Notes: generated by a model not told the origin, from the sequence alone. 64,000 bases of DNA from Daphnia pulex (GCF_021134715.1 NC_060026.1:8485001-8549000); one strand, 5' to 3'. Numbered from the stretch's first letter, positions 34,110 to 47,199 are shown. Numbers and translations are program-made.

Positions 34110-36346
34110 ACTAGAGAACGGCATTCGACATGAGACGACGGTTGCCTACACGCCGGAGCAGAACAGAGTTGCCGAAAGAGTGAACCGCACAATCCTGGAG
34201 TCTGCTCGAAGCATGATTCGTTTTGCCGACCTTCCTCTGAAATTATGGGCTAAGGCATGCAACACGGCCGTGTATCTCATGAATCGAGTGGCAACAAACT
34301 CCATCAACGGGAAGACCCCCTATGAAATTTGGAAAGGTGTAAAGCCGAATTTATCTCACATCCGGGTGTTTGGCTGAACTGTCTACGTACTCGTTCCGAA
34401 GGAGAAGCGAAACAAACTATAACCGAAGTCCATCAAATGCTGTCATGTTGGGTATTGTGAACTTCAAAAGGGATTCCGAGCATTGAACCAAGGAAGCGGA
34501 AAGGTGCTCATCATTCGTGATGTCATTTTTCAAGAATTTGAAAAAGGATTGCCTGGTGGGCCACCCTGTGGAATCTCAGACCTGATTGATGACATCTTTG
34601 ATCGGCAAACTCGATCAAATGACACAGCCATCCAGCAACTCACTGACGTCGCCAACAAAAACAAACAGAATTTTTGACATCGTTCCTGCTATGTACCATG
34701 ATGATGAGGCTGACTCAGTCTCTACTCTCTAGTCATGAATCAGCAGCTGATTCTGTATTCGTTCCTGAGTCAACGAATGATTCTGTCTTCGTTCCTGATT
34801 CAACGACTGATTCTGTATTGGTTCCTGAGCCAATAGCCGATCCTGTCTTCAATCCTGAGCAAGTAGCTGATCCTGTCTTCGCTTCTGACCCTGCACTGGG
34901 TCAGGGAGCCTGAGCCTATCATAGAACCATAATTCAGCCGGGCATGACACCAAGAAGAATAAGACTTCCAGACCAAGATTTGAACATTCATGGGCCGAGG
35001 ATCAGGACTCCAGTTGTAAGATGGATAGCAGAATCGACAACTCCTCAGTATGCTGGCTTGGCTGCAGTGGGTGACATCAAACCGACAACCCTAGAGGAAG
35101 CTCTGGCGTCACCACAAGCTGATCAATAGAATCTGGCCATGGAAGATGAAATTCGATCCTTGGAACAGAATGAGACGTGGACCCTCACCAAACTTCACAT
35201 GGGCAGACAACCCATCACGAACCGTTGGGTCTTTAAACTCAAGCTGGATGGAGATTGAGCAGTTCGGCGCTACAAGGCACGACTGGTTGTGAAGGGATTC
35301 ACGCAGCGAGCTGGCATGGATTTCGAGGAGACCTTTTCACCAGTCTTAAAGCACGATTCTTAGCGTGCTGTGCTCACCGAGGCTGCCGAAAAGGACCTGA
35401 ACATATTGCAACTTGATGTCAAGACCGCGTTTTTGAATGGTGATTTACACGAGGAATTATACATGACGCAGCCAACTGGTTTTGTCGTATCTGGTAGAGA
35501 AGGAGAAGTCTGCAAGCTCAACAGAAGTATATATTGAAGTATATGGAGTCAGCAGTAAGTAGTATATGGATTGAAGCAGGCCTTCCGAGCCTAGAATATT
35601 AAATTCCACGGTTTCCTCACCAAGTTTGGATTCGTCAGGAGCTGTGCGGACCCATGTGTGTACATTAAGGAAGAAGAAGATTGCCTAACAATCATTGCAA
35701 TCTGGGTGGACGACGGCCTGATTTGCAGTAGCGATATCAAGAGACTTGACAGTGTCTTGGAGTATCTATCACAGAACTTCGAGATGACGTGTGAGCCGGC
35801 TTTGTGGGCATTAAAATCAACAGAGACAGAGAGAGCAGAACCATTCATCTGTCACAGGAAAACTAAATTTCCCGTCTGCTAGACAAATTAAACCTCTCAG
35901 ACTGTCAAGCCCGAACAGTTCCAGCCGACCATTTACTCGTCTATCCAAGAACAATGGTCAAGACTCCTCATCGGAAGAGGAGAACCTGGCTCGTCCTTAT
36001 CGTGAGGCTGTTGGAGCCCTTATATATACCGTCACTTGCACCAGATGCAGCTAAAGAAGTTGGGTGGATGAGACGTCTACTTCAAGATCTGGGATGTATT
36101 CAGCTCAAACCTACCTACTTATTTTGTGATAATAAAGGCGCTATTAAGCTCATTCGTAACCCCCAATTCCACCCACGTACAAAACATATTGATGTAAAAT
36201 TCCATTTTATTCGTGATCTGCAGGAAGAGAAAGTTATTGATGTTGTGTATGTAAACTTGGAAGGGCAGTTGGCTGATTTGTTGAAAAAAGGACTACATAG
36301 TCCAGGATTTCGCAAACTGCGAGAAGAGATTGGAATATCCGTTTGA
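34110..36346 (+). pseudogene. Ty1/copia retrotransposon pol remnant
   Basis: In order on the plus strand there is the end of an integrase core (YTPEQNRVAERVNRTILESA, up to IRVFG at 34377), an acidic linker with a peptide repeat, then a type-2 reverse transcriptase. The RT holds [25 protein letters not shown] and LDVKTAFLNGDLHEELYM, and VDDGL stands in the place of the catalytic YVDD-type motif. The copia RNase H follows (CDNKGAIKL, TKHIDVKFHFIRD) to 36346. Many stops and frame changes interrupt it, for example near 34375, 35258 and 35360. The gag, protease and LTRs were not seen. It is an inactive copy. Confidence 0.88.
34735..34900 (+). repeat. 30-b coding minisatellite in the copia linker
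   Basis: Five imperfect 30-b units encode a decapeptide of the type DSVFVPEST, between the integrase and reverse transcriptase regions. Confidence 0.7.
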
Positions 36347-36712
36347 ATGGGTGTTGACATATTGTACGTAAGAATTTGACAAACAATGTTGTTTTTGCAG
36401 CGATCGTTTTTCGGTATGGTTCTCAAGCACATCGATTTCTTTTCTTTTTTTCGGAATACACGCCTACCCTTAGCAACTCCTTACCCTCACACCATCACAC
36501 GTGACTGTATTTTTTACCCATGAATATTGTATATGTCTCTCGTAAAATGTGTTTTATATTCATAGAATTATGACAAAAACAATTTCATGGTTATTAATAA
36601 TTTTAACGTGTAGTTTAATTTGTTTGTTGTTTAATACAAACTGCTTCGTTTTTTTTAAAATTAATGATTAAAGATGGGGGCTGATAAGACCAAACACCAT
36701 CCTTTGAATTAC
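36347..36712. other. No gene seen
   Basis: AT-rich tail after the copia RNase H; perhaps remains of its 3' end. No LTR pair was recognised. Confidence 0.35.
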
Positions 36713-37093
36713 TTACAATGGCGTTAGGGGTACGGGGCATTTCATACAAATTTGCCTTTTTGTCAGGGAGTATTCCAGCCCTGTCTCAAAGTGAAGACGC
36801 GTCCTATTTTCTACCATGTGATTCCATTGTTCTAGGGTCAACTCTTTCACGAACATTTTTAAAAATGCTGCCCGCCAGCCTTCCCACAACGGTAGGCTGC
36901 ATCCGTCCACCACATGCCAGTCGTAAGCCCCTCCAACTAATTTAGAGACCGCCGCCCTCATGTGTGTCTGAGCCCGCCAACCTTGAGTTCTTCCAACGTC
37001 TTCAATGGTAAGCACCCAATCCCTCGTGTCATCCGCTGTTGAGCCTTTGAACGGGTTAATCATGTTTAAGACTTCAGACGAGAGAGTCGTCAA
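36713..37093 (-). pseudogene. Retrotransposon gag fragment (gypsy-type)
   Basis: The frame contains PFKGSTADDTRDWVLTIED followed by WHVVDGCSLPLWEGWRAAFL. This is the pattern of a gypsy-type gag capsid region (PFKG.....W, then a WxxFxxxF-like segment). It has 126 codons and no zinc knuckle or pol next to it. Confidence 0.6.
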
Positions 37094-38079
37094 CGAATAC
37101 GCGATGGACGATGGGGCTTGAGCTGCAAATGGGTTTCCTGTTTCTTCGTTTGTTGGCTGTTGGGTAGGTGTTTGGAATATAGGCGAAATCGGAGTTTCGC
37201 ATCGGCGAAACTGTTCGCTGAGATTTAGACGCAGACTTGATGATAATTGGCGCCCCCTTTCCTTCTAAAAAGTGTTTTTGTTACCCCTTTTATTTCGTGG
37301 TATGCTTAGGGGAAACGAACTTGCCGTGGAAGTAGCGGAGGGAGGGAACGAGCTTTTCTATTGCACTAGTAGAAGTAAACTATTGCCCCAGTCGCGCTTA
37401 AGAGGCACCATGCCAAAAGTTCCAAACTCCATGTTCTAATTTCGAATAATTCTATTACAGCGAAGTGAGTAACGAACACGACTGTGATACAAGTTTTATG
37501 TTGCATACGATGAAGAGGGGGGCGCGAAGAAGTAGGAGGAACGCTTGTGAACGATGAGTAGGGACCAATGATGGCGCGGACAAAGTGGCTATAAGTGGAA
37601 TCGGGAGGGGGGATTTTGGGCATAAAGGATCCCGTGTGGGGAAAGCAATGGCCGCGGCCACGAGAACGCCCCCAAGAAAAAAATGGCGAAACGTAGATCC
37701 AGTTCTAACTTTTCGAGATTGGGGGTAAATGCAATGACACTTTCTAGCGTCTCAGGATAATAATGGGTACCAAACACTTTTTTCGGTTGTGTGGTTCCAA
37801 CCTGACCGGATGGTTTGGAATTGATACAACTCACTTCCTGCTTTGAGAAATTTGAAAGTAGTAACTCGTAACTTACTTCTAAGATCCAAAATCCAAAATT
37901 GACAGGGTTGGCACTGTAAATTTTACAAACAACAACAATTGAAAATTTCCCTCGACTGTTGCTGTCTTTAACATTATGGTACCAAACGTACTTGTACATG
38001 CTGCGGTGACGGCTGCGGCATTTCCTGATACTGTGGAGCTGGATGTTCCGGTTCCGGATGCGTCTGCGAATCTTGTGTC
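37094..38079. other. Region between gag remnants, no gene seen
   Basis: Several short minus-strand frames overlap here (37366-37999) but none has a recognisable domain. A G/C-rich stretch at 37510-37670 may be retroelement leader sequence. Confidence 0.35.
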
Positions 38080-38915
38080 TTACCGTTCACATAGTGCTGT
38101 GTGATGTCGGCCTCCGCATCGATTACAATTTCTTGGTGAAGTGCAATCTTTGTTTGCGTGACACGTTCCAAAACAATTCGTACATCTTTGAAGCTCTGCA
38201 ATGACTGCTTTTCTCTCCTTTGAGTTTTTAGGGCATTTTGATGGCCAGTGCCCCTGGTTGCAGAAGATACAAGGTCTGTATGCTTCTCTTGGACCTGTGT
38301 TAGAAGGAGGAAAATTAGTTTCTGATTTTTTATTTTGCTTTACTGGGTTAGCCGAATTTATTCTGACTCCCGTTGCCAATTGCGAGGCTGTAGCTGGAGG
38401 TGGTGTTTGTTTTTGTTGAGCTTTGTTTTGAGCTTGTTTCGGTTTTTCTGTCACCTTCAATCTGCTGAATCTCTCTGCCGCTTCTGTTTGTTCACGGATG
38501 AACTTCAGCACACAGTCGATGTCTGTTGGATCGTTGGCCTCGACTTCCGCCCACTTTTCCTGAAGTTTGTATGGGACCAGTTTGATAAGCTTGGTCCCAA
38601 GGAAACTTCCGTAAGTTGCCTTCCGTTTTCCGAGAGTCTCCAATGCACTAATGTGGGACTGGATTGTGAATTGAAGATTTCGCAGTGCTGCGACATCCTT
38701 CGCATCTCTCACCGGCAGTAGAGAATCCAATTTTTTAAAATGGGCGTTGATAAGTGCTTCTTATTTTCCGTAAGTTTTCTTCTGCTCGTCGATGGAGATT
38801 TGATAGTTGGCGTCGGTGAGCTCTAAATTTTCAACAAAAAGACGGGCTTCCCCCTTAAGATATTCTTTCAAGTAGTCAAATGTCTGTGAAGCTGGAGGAA
38901 TGGATGGCTAAATTG
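38080..38915 (-). pseudogene. BEL/Pao retrotransposon gag (DUF1759-type) with zinc knuckles
   Basis: On the minus strand the frame reads FDYLKEYLKGEARLFVENLE, then LDSLLPVRDAKDVAALRNLQ, then LIKLVPYKLQEKWAE. It ends with Cys/His knuckles (CIFCNQGHWPSKC and CTNCFGTCHANKDC). This is the BEL/Pao gag core plus nucleocapsid. One stop (about 38764) breaks the upstream part. It lies head to head with BEL/Pao pol on the other strand, so either it was inverted or two elements are involved. Confidence 0.85.
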
Positions 38916-38989
38916 AACGTCTCCCAAAATTATGTGCACTCCAGGATATCGCCTTTAAAGTCTTAATTCTTGTGTTGTCTTAATTCTTC

Positions 38990-41900
38990 CGCGAGCTCTG
39001 CGACGGTTTCCCCCAACGGTCCTGGATCTGCCCGGATGGCGGAGAAAAGAAGACCATCCTATTCGCCAACAAAGGAAGCCACAGATCATGGGTACTTAAA
39101 TCCATTTCAGAAGATCTTACATTAGAACGAAAACGAAAACAGGTCGAGAATATCTCAATCATAGTTTTCCAGCAAGAAGAAGAAAGTCCGCCAGAAATGA
39201 AGAATTTAGTGAAATTAAAAGTGCTGGGCATGGGGCAAGGAGCCTCAATAATTAATCTTCTTGCTTTAGAGTCTGAATTTATAGCCAACACGATAGATTC
39301 GACAAAATTCAATCGGAAGAAGAAGATCCATCTGGAATTTTGGTGGGCATGGACCAAATAAATTTTATCATAGACAGTGGAGCATCAATCCAAAGCCCGT
39401 GCGGGCTGAGAACCTACAACACGCCATTTGTAAAAATGCTAGGCGGCCCATCAAAAGAAGCATCATCCAAAACTGGTCAAACAATAATAAAACATTTCAT
39501 CTCTCAATCCAATTACTCATCTTCGCAGGTCGCAACATCATTCACTACAACTTGCGCCAGTTCAACGAAAGTCTTCCCAGTCCAGTCGAAAAAATCAACC
39601 TCGGAGACAGGGAAATCCAGTCTCCACTCCCCAAATGAAAAAAAACATGACTCTCGGATGGATCAGATGGGCCAGAGTTAGATTCAGACATCAAAAGGAT
39701 GGAAGAAGTCAAGCTGAGTGCAATCAAGTTTGATGTTTCTCTTTTTTTTGAAATAAGAGAATTTCTCGAATCTGGATGGAGCAGATGCGGTGGAGCCAAA
39801 CAATCGTTTCGACTGGTTTAAAGACGAGATCACTCGACTTTCGGATATGGCTGTTATTGCACCTCATTGGCATGGACGACGAATCAATGGAGATTGCAGA
39901 GGAATATCCATCTGACCGCCGGAAGACTTGAAAATACGCTGGGGAGGCTAAGAAAAACTCCACAGTATCTCGCCGACTACAGCTACGAGATGCAGCAACT
40001 AACTAACTAATCGACAAGAAGTTCGTGGAGGAAGCAGACGTGGAGTACGATGGTCATCACACGTATGTACCAAATCGGCCAGTCTTCAGAAGAGACAAAA
40101 ACACGACAAAAATTCGCCCAGTTTTTGACGGAGCAGCTAAGTCGAAATATGGACCAAGCCTGAATGAAGTATTGGAAATCGGACCGAATTGAAACCCCGA
40201 TCTCCTTTCAGTCACAATGCGGTTCCGGATGACTCACTTCGCCTGGATTGCCGACATAGAGAAAGCGTTTTTGAATATAGCGCTACAGCCCGAATATGCA
40301 GAAGCGATCAGGTTTCTATGGTCAACGGAGCCAAATAAAGTTGGCTCCCCTCTGATTGCCTACAAAAAGTTAAGAGTCCCGTTCGGCCTAAGTCCTCGTC
40401 CTTTTTTACTTAGAGCAGCTGTAAACAAGCGCCTCAAATCCGTTCATTCTCGATATCCAGACACGGTGGATCAACTAATGGAAAATTTGTATGTCGATGA
40501 TTAATTAGGCGGAGCAGACGAAGTCGAAACGGCCAAAACAAGAGTCGACGAGACGAACACCCTATTCAGTGAAGCCAAACTTAACATGAGGAGCTACGCA
40601 ACAAATAGCGAAGAGCTCCGCACACACCTGGAAGAAAAAGGCCTTGAAAATCAAGCAGTATGTCTTCTGTCTCCCTCTTTGGATAGTCAACAGAAAGTTC
40701 TCGGGATCCTATGGGATACTGGATCCGAAACGTTCCAATTCAAGCCGTCTTCAATCGTACAAGCAGCGGAGGAAATAGGCGAAAAGATCACGAAGAGAAA
40801 AATTTTAAGTATTTCGTCTAGATTTTTCGATCCTTTAGGTTTTCTAGCCCCAACAGTCCTCCTGCTAAAGATCATTTATCAACGGCTTTGGGAAAACGAC
40901 GTAGATTGGGATGGAGTTGCCCCGGAAGAAATCCAAAAATCATGGAGAGCAGTGATGAAAGGTGTTATCAATTTCAACCAGCTGAAAATTCCACGCTGGG
41001 TAGGATTTGGAAAAGACGTAGTGACACCAGAATTACACGTGTTCGGAGACGCACCGGAAGCTGCGTACGGAGCCGTAGCTTACGTACGGCTCCAAAGAGA
41101 AAATGAAAAGCCGTTCACCACATTTCTCTTCAGCAAAACGAAAGTAGCGCCTCTACCATAACGTAAGGTCACCTTACCACGATTAGAATTATTAAGCTCT
41201 CTTTTGGCAGTCCTTCTAGGTGAAGCTGTAAGAAAAGCACTGCACATTGAAAAATGGAGAGTGACGTATTGGTCGGATTCATTGGTAACGCTCGGATGGA
41301 TCCGAGGTGACGCCAACAGGTGGAAGCCGTTTGTCCAAAACCAAGTGGAGACAATTCAAAGTGTCTCCGAGAAGAGTTGGTGGAAGCACTGCCCAGGTCT
41401 CCAGAATCCAGCGGATCTTGCTTCGCGGGGAGCGCCAGCACAAGCACTGGTAAACTCTCAGCTGTGGTGGCACGGACCCGAATGGCTGATCGAAGAATAA
41501 GACGATTGGCCGGATTCCACACAAGAAAAGCAAGATCCATCCATTCAAGAAACTATAGACGCAGAGTCAAGAGGAGCAGTGGTCAACGTCACTGCTGCCA
41601 TTGCAATACCAACAACGCCTATCGACGGGGATTTAGATTATATCTCAACCTGGAATCGACTTCTTCAGAGAACAGCCTGAATGCTTAGGTTCTCCAACAG
41701 ATGCCGTAAACGATTACGTGACCCAGGCGTAGGGCTAACAGAAGCAATCAAAGTAAAAGATAAAGTTATCAGAGTGACCAGGTTTGCAAGCGAAGAATTA
41801 GACGAGGCGGAGCTGAAGATTTATAGGCAGCTCCAGAAAGAAAAGTATCCGAAGGCATACGAGACACTCCAGCTTGGTCTACCGATCCATCAAAAGGAAA

Positions 41901-43497
41901 AGATCGCATCTCTTAATCCAGTCTGGGACGAACGAGACAAACTAATCCGGATCAGTGGTTGAGTCATCCTAGAGCTTAGGGACAAAAATATCGAGCCTCC
42001 GATCTTGCTACCTGCTAATCACAAGTTTGTTACTTTTATTATTGCAGATAAACACGAATCACTTATCCATGCTGGCGTGAAGACGACCCTCTCCGAACTA
42101 AAGGAAATATTTTGGATCATCAGGGGACGTCAACCGACCAAGAAAGTGTGGTTCGCGTGCGTCAAATATCAAAAGCTGTCATCGCCAACATTCAACGAGC
42201 TAGCAGCGCCTCTTCCACTTAATCGTCTGAAAAATCCATCGACTTTTAACGTCACTGGAGTCGACTTTGCTGGACCGCTTTACTACAAAATGGTAGCAAT
42301 CAAGAAAACAAAGAAACAAATAACTTCCACTGAAGCTGATTCCATCCTGGAGCCACTTGCAGAAGAAGAGACTCCCGAAGAACAAGATGTGGAGTCACTG
42401 ACAGAAGCAGAGACTCCAACCGAACAAGAATTTGAAGAAGAAACAGTGACTAATCATCTCAAGTGCCACGTGTGTTTGTTTACGTGCGCCACTACACTTG
42501 CAGTGCATCTTTAACTTGCTACCGATTTATCCACCCGCTCGTTTTTACTGGCATTCAGAAGATTTGCCGCGAGAAGAGGGCCAGTTTCGGCCATGTACTA
42601 AGATAATGCACAAATATTCCACTGTGTCGAGCGCCACTTAAACATCCTTTGGATTTATTCCGCAAGCTGAGCGCCATGCTGGGGAGGATTTTGGGAGCGG
42701 ATGGTGCGGAGTGTCAAAGATTTACTACGACGCTTCAACGGCAGAGCCTGTTTAGCTTACGACGAACTCGAAGCAAGCCTTATCGAAATCGAAAGCGTAA
42801 TTAACGCACGGCCTCTTAATTACATCAGTGACGTAACAGATGAACCACTCCCTATCACTCCCAACCAATTTCTCAACAATCGCCGATCGACTTGTGCTAA
42901 CCCGAAGCCAGCAGTCAACTTGATGGCTCCCACCTCAACTAGTGCAACACTCATCGCGATGGACCAGGAGAGAAGAGAGAATGTTAGCAACATCTGCGCC
43001 CGATTCATCGAGGACTATGTAATGCAGCTGGATAACTTCCAAACTAAGGGAAAATCCGGCCGGAAAATTCATCTTGGTAAAGTCGTACTCATTCACGACG
43101 AATACAACAAACGCCTTATGTGGTCAAGTAATTGGTCACTGAGCTCAGACCGAGTCGCGATGGACTCATTCGTTCAGTCGTTCTCCGGACCCCTAACGGT
43201 AATCTAATTAATCGCAAAATTCAATGTTTATACCCTTTAGAAGTGTACCAAGACTCCGAAGACATATTAGCCAAAGATGCAGCAGGAACGGAGCTGATCG
43301 ATGATCCAGCTCCCCCTGATCCAGCACCGATGATACCCGATCCAGTTCCAAACGATCCAGATCCAGCAATTGGAGAAGTCGATCCGGATGATACGGGCTC
43401 TGGTGGGGAGTATGTTTGGAATGTATTGACACCCCAACAGCCTGTTTCAAGATCTGGCCGTCGGAGTCGCTTGCCGCGTCATCTTAACGATTATTAA
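38990..43497 (+). pseudogene. BEL/Pao retrotransposon pol remnant
   Basis: In order on the plus strand come a protease-like IIDSGAS (about 39360), then the Pao reverse transcriptase (IRPVFDGAAKSKYGPSLNEV, FAWIADIEKAFLNIALQ, ENLYVDD). The RNase H follows (LHVFGDAPEAAYGAVAY; WSDSLVTLGWI). The integrase has its zinc-binding region and core (LIHAGVKTTLSELKEIFWI, FNVTGVDFAGPLYY, LFTCATTLAVHL), a second core part (VRSVKDLLRRFNG, IESVINARPLNY) and the C-terminal domain ending in GRRSRLPRHLNDY. At least eight stops or shifts are seen. The stretch with the second and third catalytic acidic residues is scrambled near 42510-42700. No LTRs were recognised. It is inactive. Confidence 0.9.
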
Positions 43498-43614
43498 TTG
43501 AGATTCTTAAACTGGAAATAGAAGACCTGAAGATTGAGTTGACTTTCACTCGGTATTAACGAAAAAAATTTAATTATCCAGGCAAGAGTGAAAATTGATT
43601 TTTAATTTCAGGGC

Positions 43615-43870
43615 TCCCAAAGAATTGCTAGACAAAGTAAAATCCATCTATGTAAAAAATCTACCTGAGGATATGTCAGAAGAGATGTTGAGGGAGGTTT
43701 TTGAACAGTTTGGCCCTCTTTTCTAGCTGAAAAAATTCAAATCCACTGCTCTGGTTAAATTTGAAGATGCCGTGTGCGCTACTCACGCACGTTTAAGTCT
43801 TTGCGATAAATTTGAAATGTGTCCCGCTGCTGCAGTTGGTGATCGTTCAGAGGAAGGCGAAACTCATTAA
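43615..43870 (+). pseudogene. RRM-domain gene fragment (hnRNP R/Q-like)
   Basis: After a good 3' splice site (TTTAATTTCAG) the frame reads LDKVKSIYVKNLPEDMSEEM and FEQFGPLF, then a TAG, then KKFKSTALVKFEDAVCATHA. RNP2 (IYVKNL) and the RNP1 position (TALVKF) are visible. The RRM looks closest to the third RRM of hnRNP R/Q. The in-frame TAG and the missing flanking exons suggest a broken duplicate. Confidence 0.55.
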
Positions 43871-45364
43871 GAAATTGTAAGTGTTAAGTACAAAATGTAC
43901 AGTTAAATTCGCTTTGACTTCCTCATTGTTGCTATTTTCACGATAGCCCCCTCCTTCTGTTTCTAAGTATTTCCATGGCAGCCTAGCATTTTGTCAATAA
44001 AAGGGTCGTCTTCTGACACGAAAACCTATATTGACCCTATAATTTCTTTTCTAAACATTACCAGCCTTCTACGTAAAAAAATAATGAAGTAGAGTTGCTT
44101 TGTTGTAACCAAGTGAAATATTATTTTTAAAAAGGGCAATAGAGGTCCATTTCTATAGGTGATCTGATTCGTTGAAATATCTGGGCCTGTCACTAAACTC
44201 AGTGGCCTACAGCCTTTTGTTCCTGACTAATGAACTGATTGGGGTAAAATTCCAGTTCCTGCCACCAGAGTTACTATTCACTAATTACTATACTAATTTA
44301 CTATACCTACTATACTAAATTACCATATTTACTATACTAAATTACTTAACACGGGGAAGCTCGATCAAAAAATGGGGTAAGCAAATACGAACAGTAAATT
44401 TGTAAACTACAGTTAACACAATTCAGTCGAGCAAAACACACGAAAATAGATACCATTGGTAGCTATTCAAAGAAAAACTGGAGGAGGGGAAATGGAGACG
44501 GCCACGAACACAACCTCCCCTAATGGAGCGACGAAAATGAAATGACTGGAGTTTTAACTGGTTGTCGTCTGCTTTGCATTGGGACTCATTGTTGCCAAGT
44601 GTACCAAAAATTCAATACAATTTAAATGTTTTGATTCTCAAGTGTGCTCTTTTCTCAAATACCTTGTTCCTTGCATAGAATTTTAAAAAAATAATGAAAA
44701 TAAATACTAACCTAATGATCAAGAGAATAGTATGCTCTTGGGTCAATCCGCGCCAACTCCACAAATCGGTGGCGCGATGAAACCTCCGATTTTATTCAAA
44801 TTTGCACAGTAGATCAAGAACTACTGTGCAATTACAACCCCCAAAGGATTTTTAAAAATGATTTTATCCGTAAAAAAGTTGTGGCGTTTTTAGTTTTGAT
44901 TTTTGTGACTTTCCCGTGCGCCGTTTTTGAATACAGTTTTTTTTTTAATTTTCATTCTGCCTCGTCCCCTTATTCATTAAAAATATGACAATACAACTAT
45001 TGGATAGGGAATTTGATTCCCTTTCGAATGCTTGTTGAAGTTTTAGAAATATATTCACAAATAGTGGAGTTGTGTGAAAAAATGGGTTGAAATGTTAATA
45101 AGCTTGATGAAAACCTCAACCCCCCCCCCCCCAAAAAAAAAATATATTCTCACTTGGCAACGTTGCCTATGCAGCGCGGGCTCCGGTCTTTAGCCGTGAG
45201 GATCTCCAGCACTAGCAGCACCAGGATCTCCGAGGCCCCCACCCCCGCGGGCTCAAGTCACGCTGGAGGTATCCTCGCTGAATCCGCTGCGCGGCCGCTT
45301 GCATCGGAAAAGTTAGCGATTAAATGGTAAAATAATTCTGAGAATTTTAACAAGATATCGTTGC
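43871..45364. other. No gene seen; diverged segmental repeat inside
   Basis: 44165-44280 resembles 46015-46115 (TGTCACTAAACTCAGTGGCCT against TGTCACTGAACTCACTTGGCC, then ATGAACTGATTGG in both). A C-run/A-run tract is at 45119-45146. 45170-45300 is a G/C-rich island with GCGGCCGC-like motifs. Confidence 0.4.
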
Positions 45365-45437
45365 ACCCGAGACTCTAAATTCTAACTTATCGTGTCACAG
45401 ATCGACTCGATAACCACTACACCAATAGCGCTTAACA
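45365..45437 (-). other. tRNA-like sequence (SINE head or tRNA relic)
   Basis: On the minus strand TTGGTGTAGTGGTTATCGAG (A-box-like) is followed by GTTAGAATTTAGAGTCTCGG (degenerate B box and T-arm). The D-arm resembles Asp/Val-type tRNAs. The stems do not pair well enough for a functional tRNA. Confidence 0.45.
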
Positions 45438-47199
45438 ATATGTAGCAAATAGCAATAGTGATTTGAGGTAACAACGGGGACGACACTCCCAGAAGGCCAG
45501 AATGTGTGACGTCATTTCCCTACACAGACACTTAATTATTCGATTAACAAGATTTTTTATTTTTATTACTTGATAATACAACACCGGATAAATGATTCAC
45601 ACAAAAACACATTTTAGAATTTAAACGTGAAATACTTTTTTAATTGGTGATACTCGACAACAATGTGTAAAATTAAAATTCCATCAGACGAAAAGAAATT
45701 TTTCATCTCACTCAGATGCAGTGATGGTATTGTTCTTATGAAAATTTTACGTGTAAGATATTTTGTTAACCTAGTCTTACTGAACTTATTTCTAAAATCT
45801 GCATCTGTTTTAGGTCTTGAGATTTTTGGATCTTCACCCACTGGAAATTTGCTTTTCTAATGAAAGTGTTAGCAAGATCATGCAAAGCTGTGTTGAAACC
45901 TGCTTTGAGACACATCCAAGTGGTTTGTAATCAGCTTCTTTAGCTGTTGTTTAGACTTTTGATTCATTTGTCTCTTATTTTAGAACTCGTGAGAAAATCT
46001 ACTGAAAATTTTCTGAGTGAAATGGGCATGTCACTGAACTCACTTGGCCTGCAGTCTTACATTCCTCTCTTATGAACTGATTGGTGACATTCTAGTGCCT
46101 GCATCTTTTGAAATCACATAAGTTTTCCAGATCTTCGATCTTTCTGACCCAGGTCAGGAATCAGCTGTCATTGATTTTAAAGGTTTAGCTGATGCTGCAA
46201 CACATGCAAGATTTGTTGGGGGCAGTCTAATGAAGTTGTTCAAATGAGTATTCTATTATTTAAGATCTCTTGAGAAAATCTGCTGAACATTCTCTGAGTG
46301 AATTTGTGCATCTGCTTTACGAACGAAGGCCGCAGTTTCCTCTATAAGAAACGAAAGGATCGTTAAATTGCAAGGTTATCATAATTCCATTTTCCTCTCA
46401 GCTCTTTTATTTATCTAATTGCATCTTATTTTAGAAGTTCAAAATGAGAACGGCTGACTATGATCCTTCAAGGCTGATAAGAATTCTAAATCTCCAAAGC
46501 CGAGACCGAAAACATTAGCCGTTAATTCCAATAGAACGTCCAAAAGTGGAATAACGGTCGAGACTCTGTCTAGTCCTACGTCGATACGCCCACTATCTAC
46601 GAGAGCACTGAATCAATACCCATACCTAATCCGGCGGATGAAATGCAACAGCCGACACGGATTGCAATGCCGAAATGATTTGAACGACTTGCCAATCGAT
46701 TGATCGTTCCTCCTGAGTGGAGGCGGAAGCGCCTGTCGTGACTATTTCAGCTGGACCAGAAAAAACATCTTCTCCTCAAAGCATTGACGCTGCTGCCCAA
46801 GACTACGTCAATTAACCGGGTGTTGGCTTTATCTTAGCCGAATCAACTGACCAAGAGTGTTGGCCGCGCCCCTGTGCCCTACGAATTACCCTGCGCCCGA
46901 GAGTTGCTGCGCTTTCTGTTGAGCCTCATCAATCTGTTGAAGCGAATGAATAACAAAGCAATGATTCATGTTGGTCTTAGACTGCCCACCATAGCCGTGG
47001 AAACAAGAGCGGACGTGATCGTGCCGCCGTACCATCGCTTCAACCCCAAACCAATACGAAACGTGCCGGTCACTCTTTTTGCTTCTGAATTTCAAGTGAC
47101 TATCCGTGGTAGCCGCCGCTTGTCGCGTATGTTTCTTGCTTTTCGAATCGGCACGAACGCAACTTAAATTCCAGCTGGAAACTTATCTCCTGAAGCTTA
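45438..47199 (+). other. Anonymous coding-like fragments
   Basis: At 45640-46240 several short stretches separated by splice-like sites read as protein in changing frames (for example RFLDLHPLEICFSNESVSKI at about 45820-45880 and FLSEMGMSLNSLGLQSYIP at about 46012-46068). 46440-47167 also has coding-like stretches broken by stops. I recognise no family. They may be decayed exons of one duplicated gene. Confidence 0.3.

Noticed and set aside
36115..36432. 105-codon minus-strand frame
   Set aside because: It overlaps the copia RNase H, which is clearly on the plus strand.
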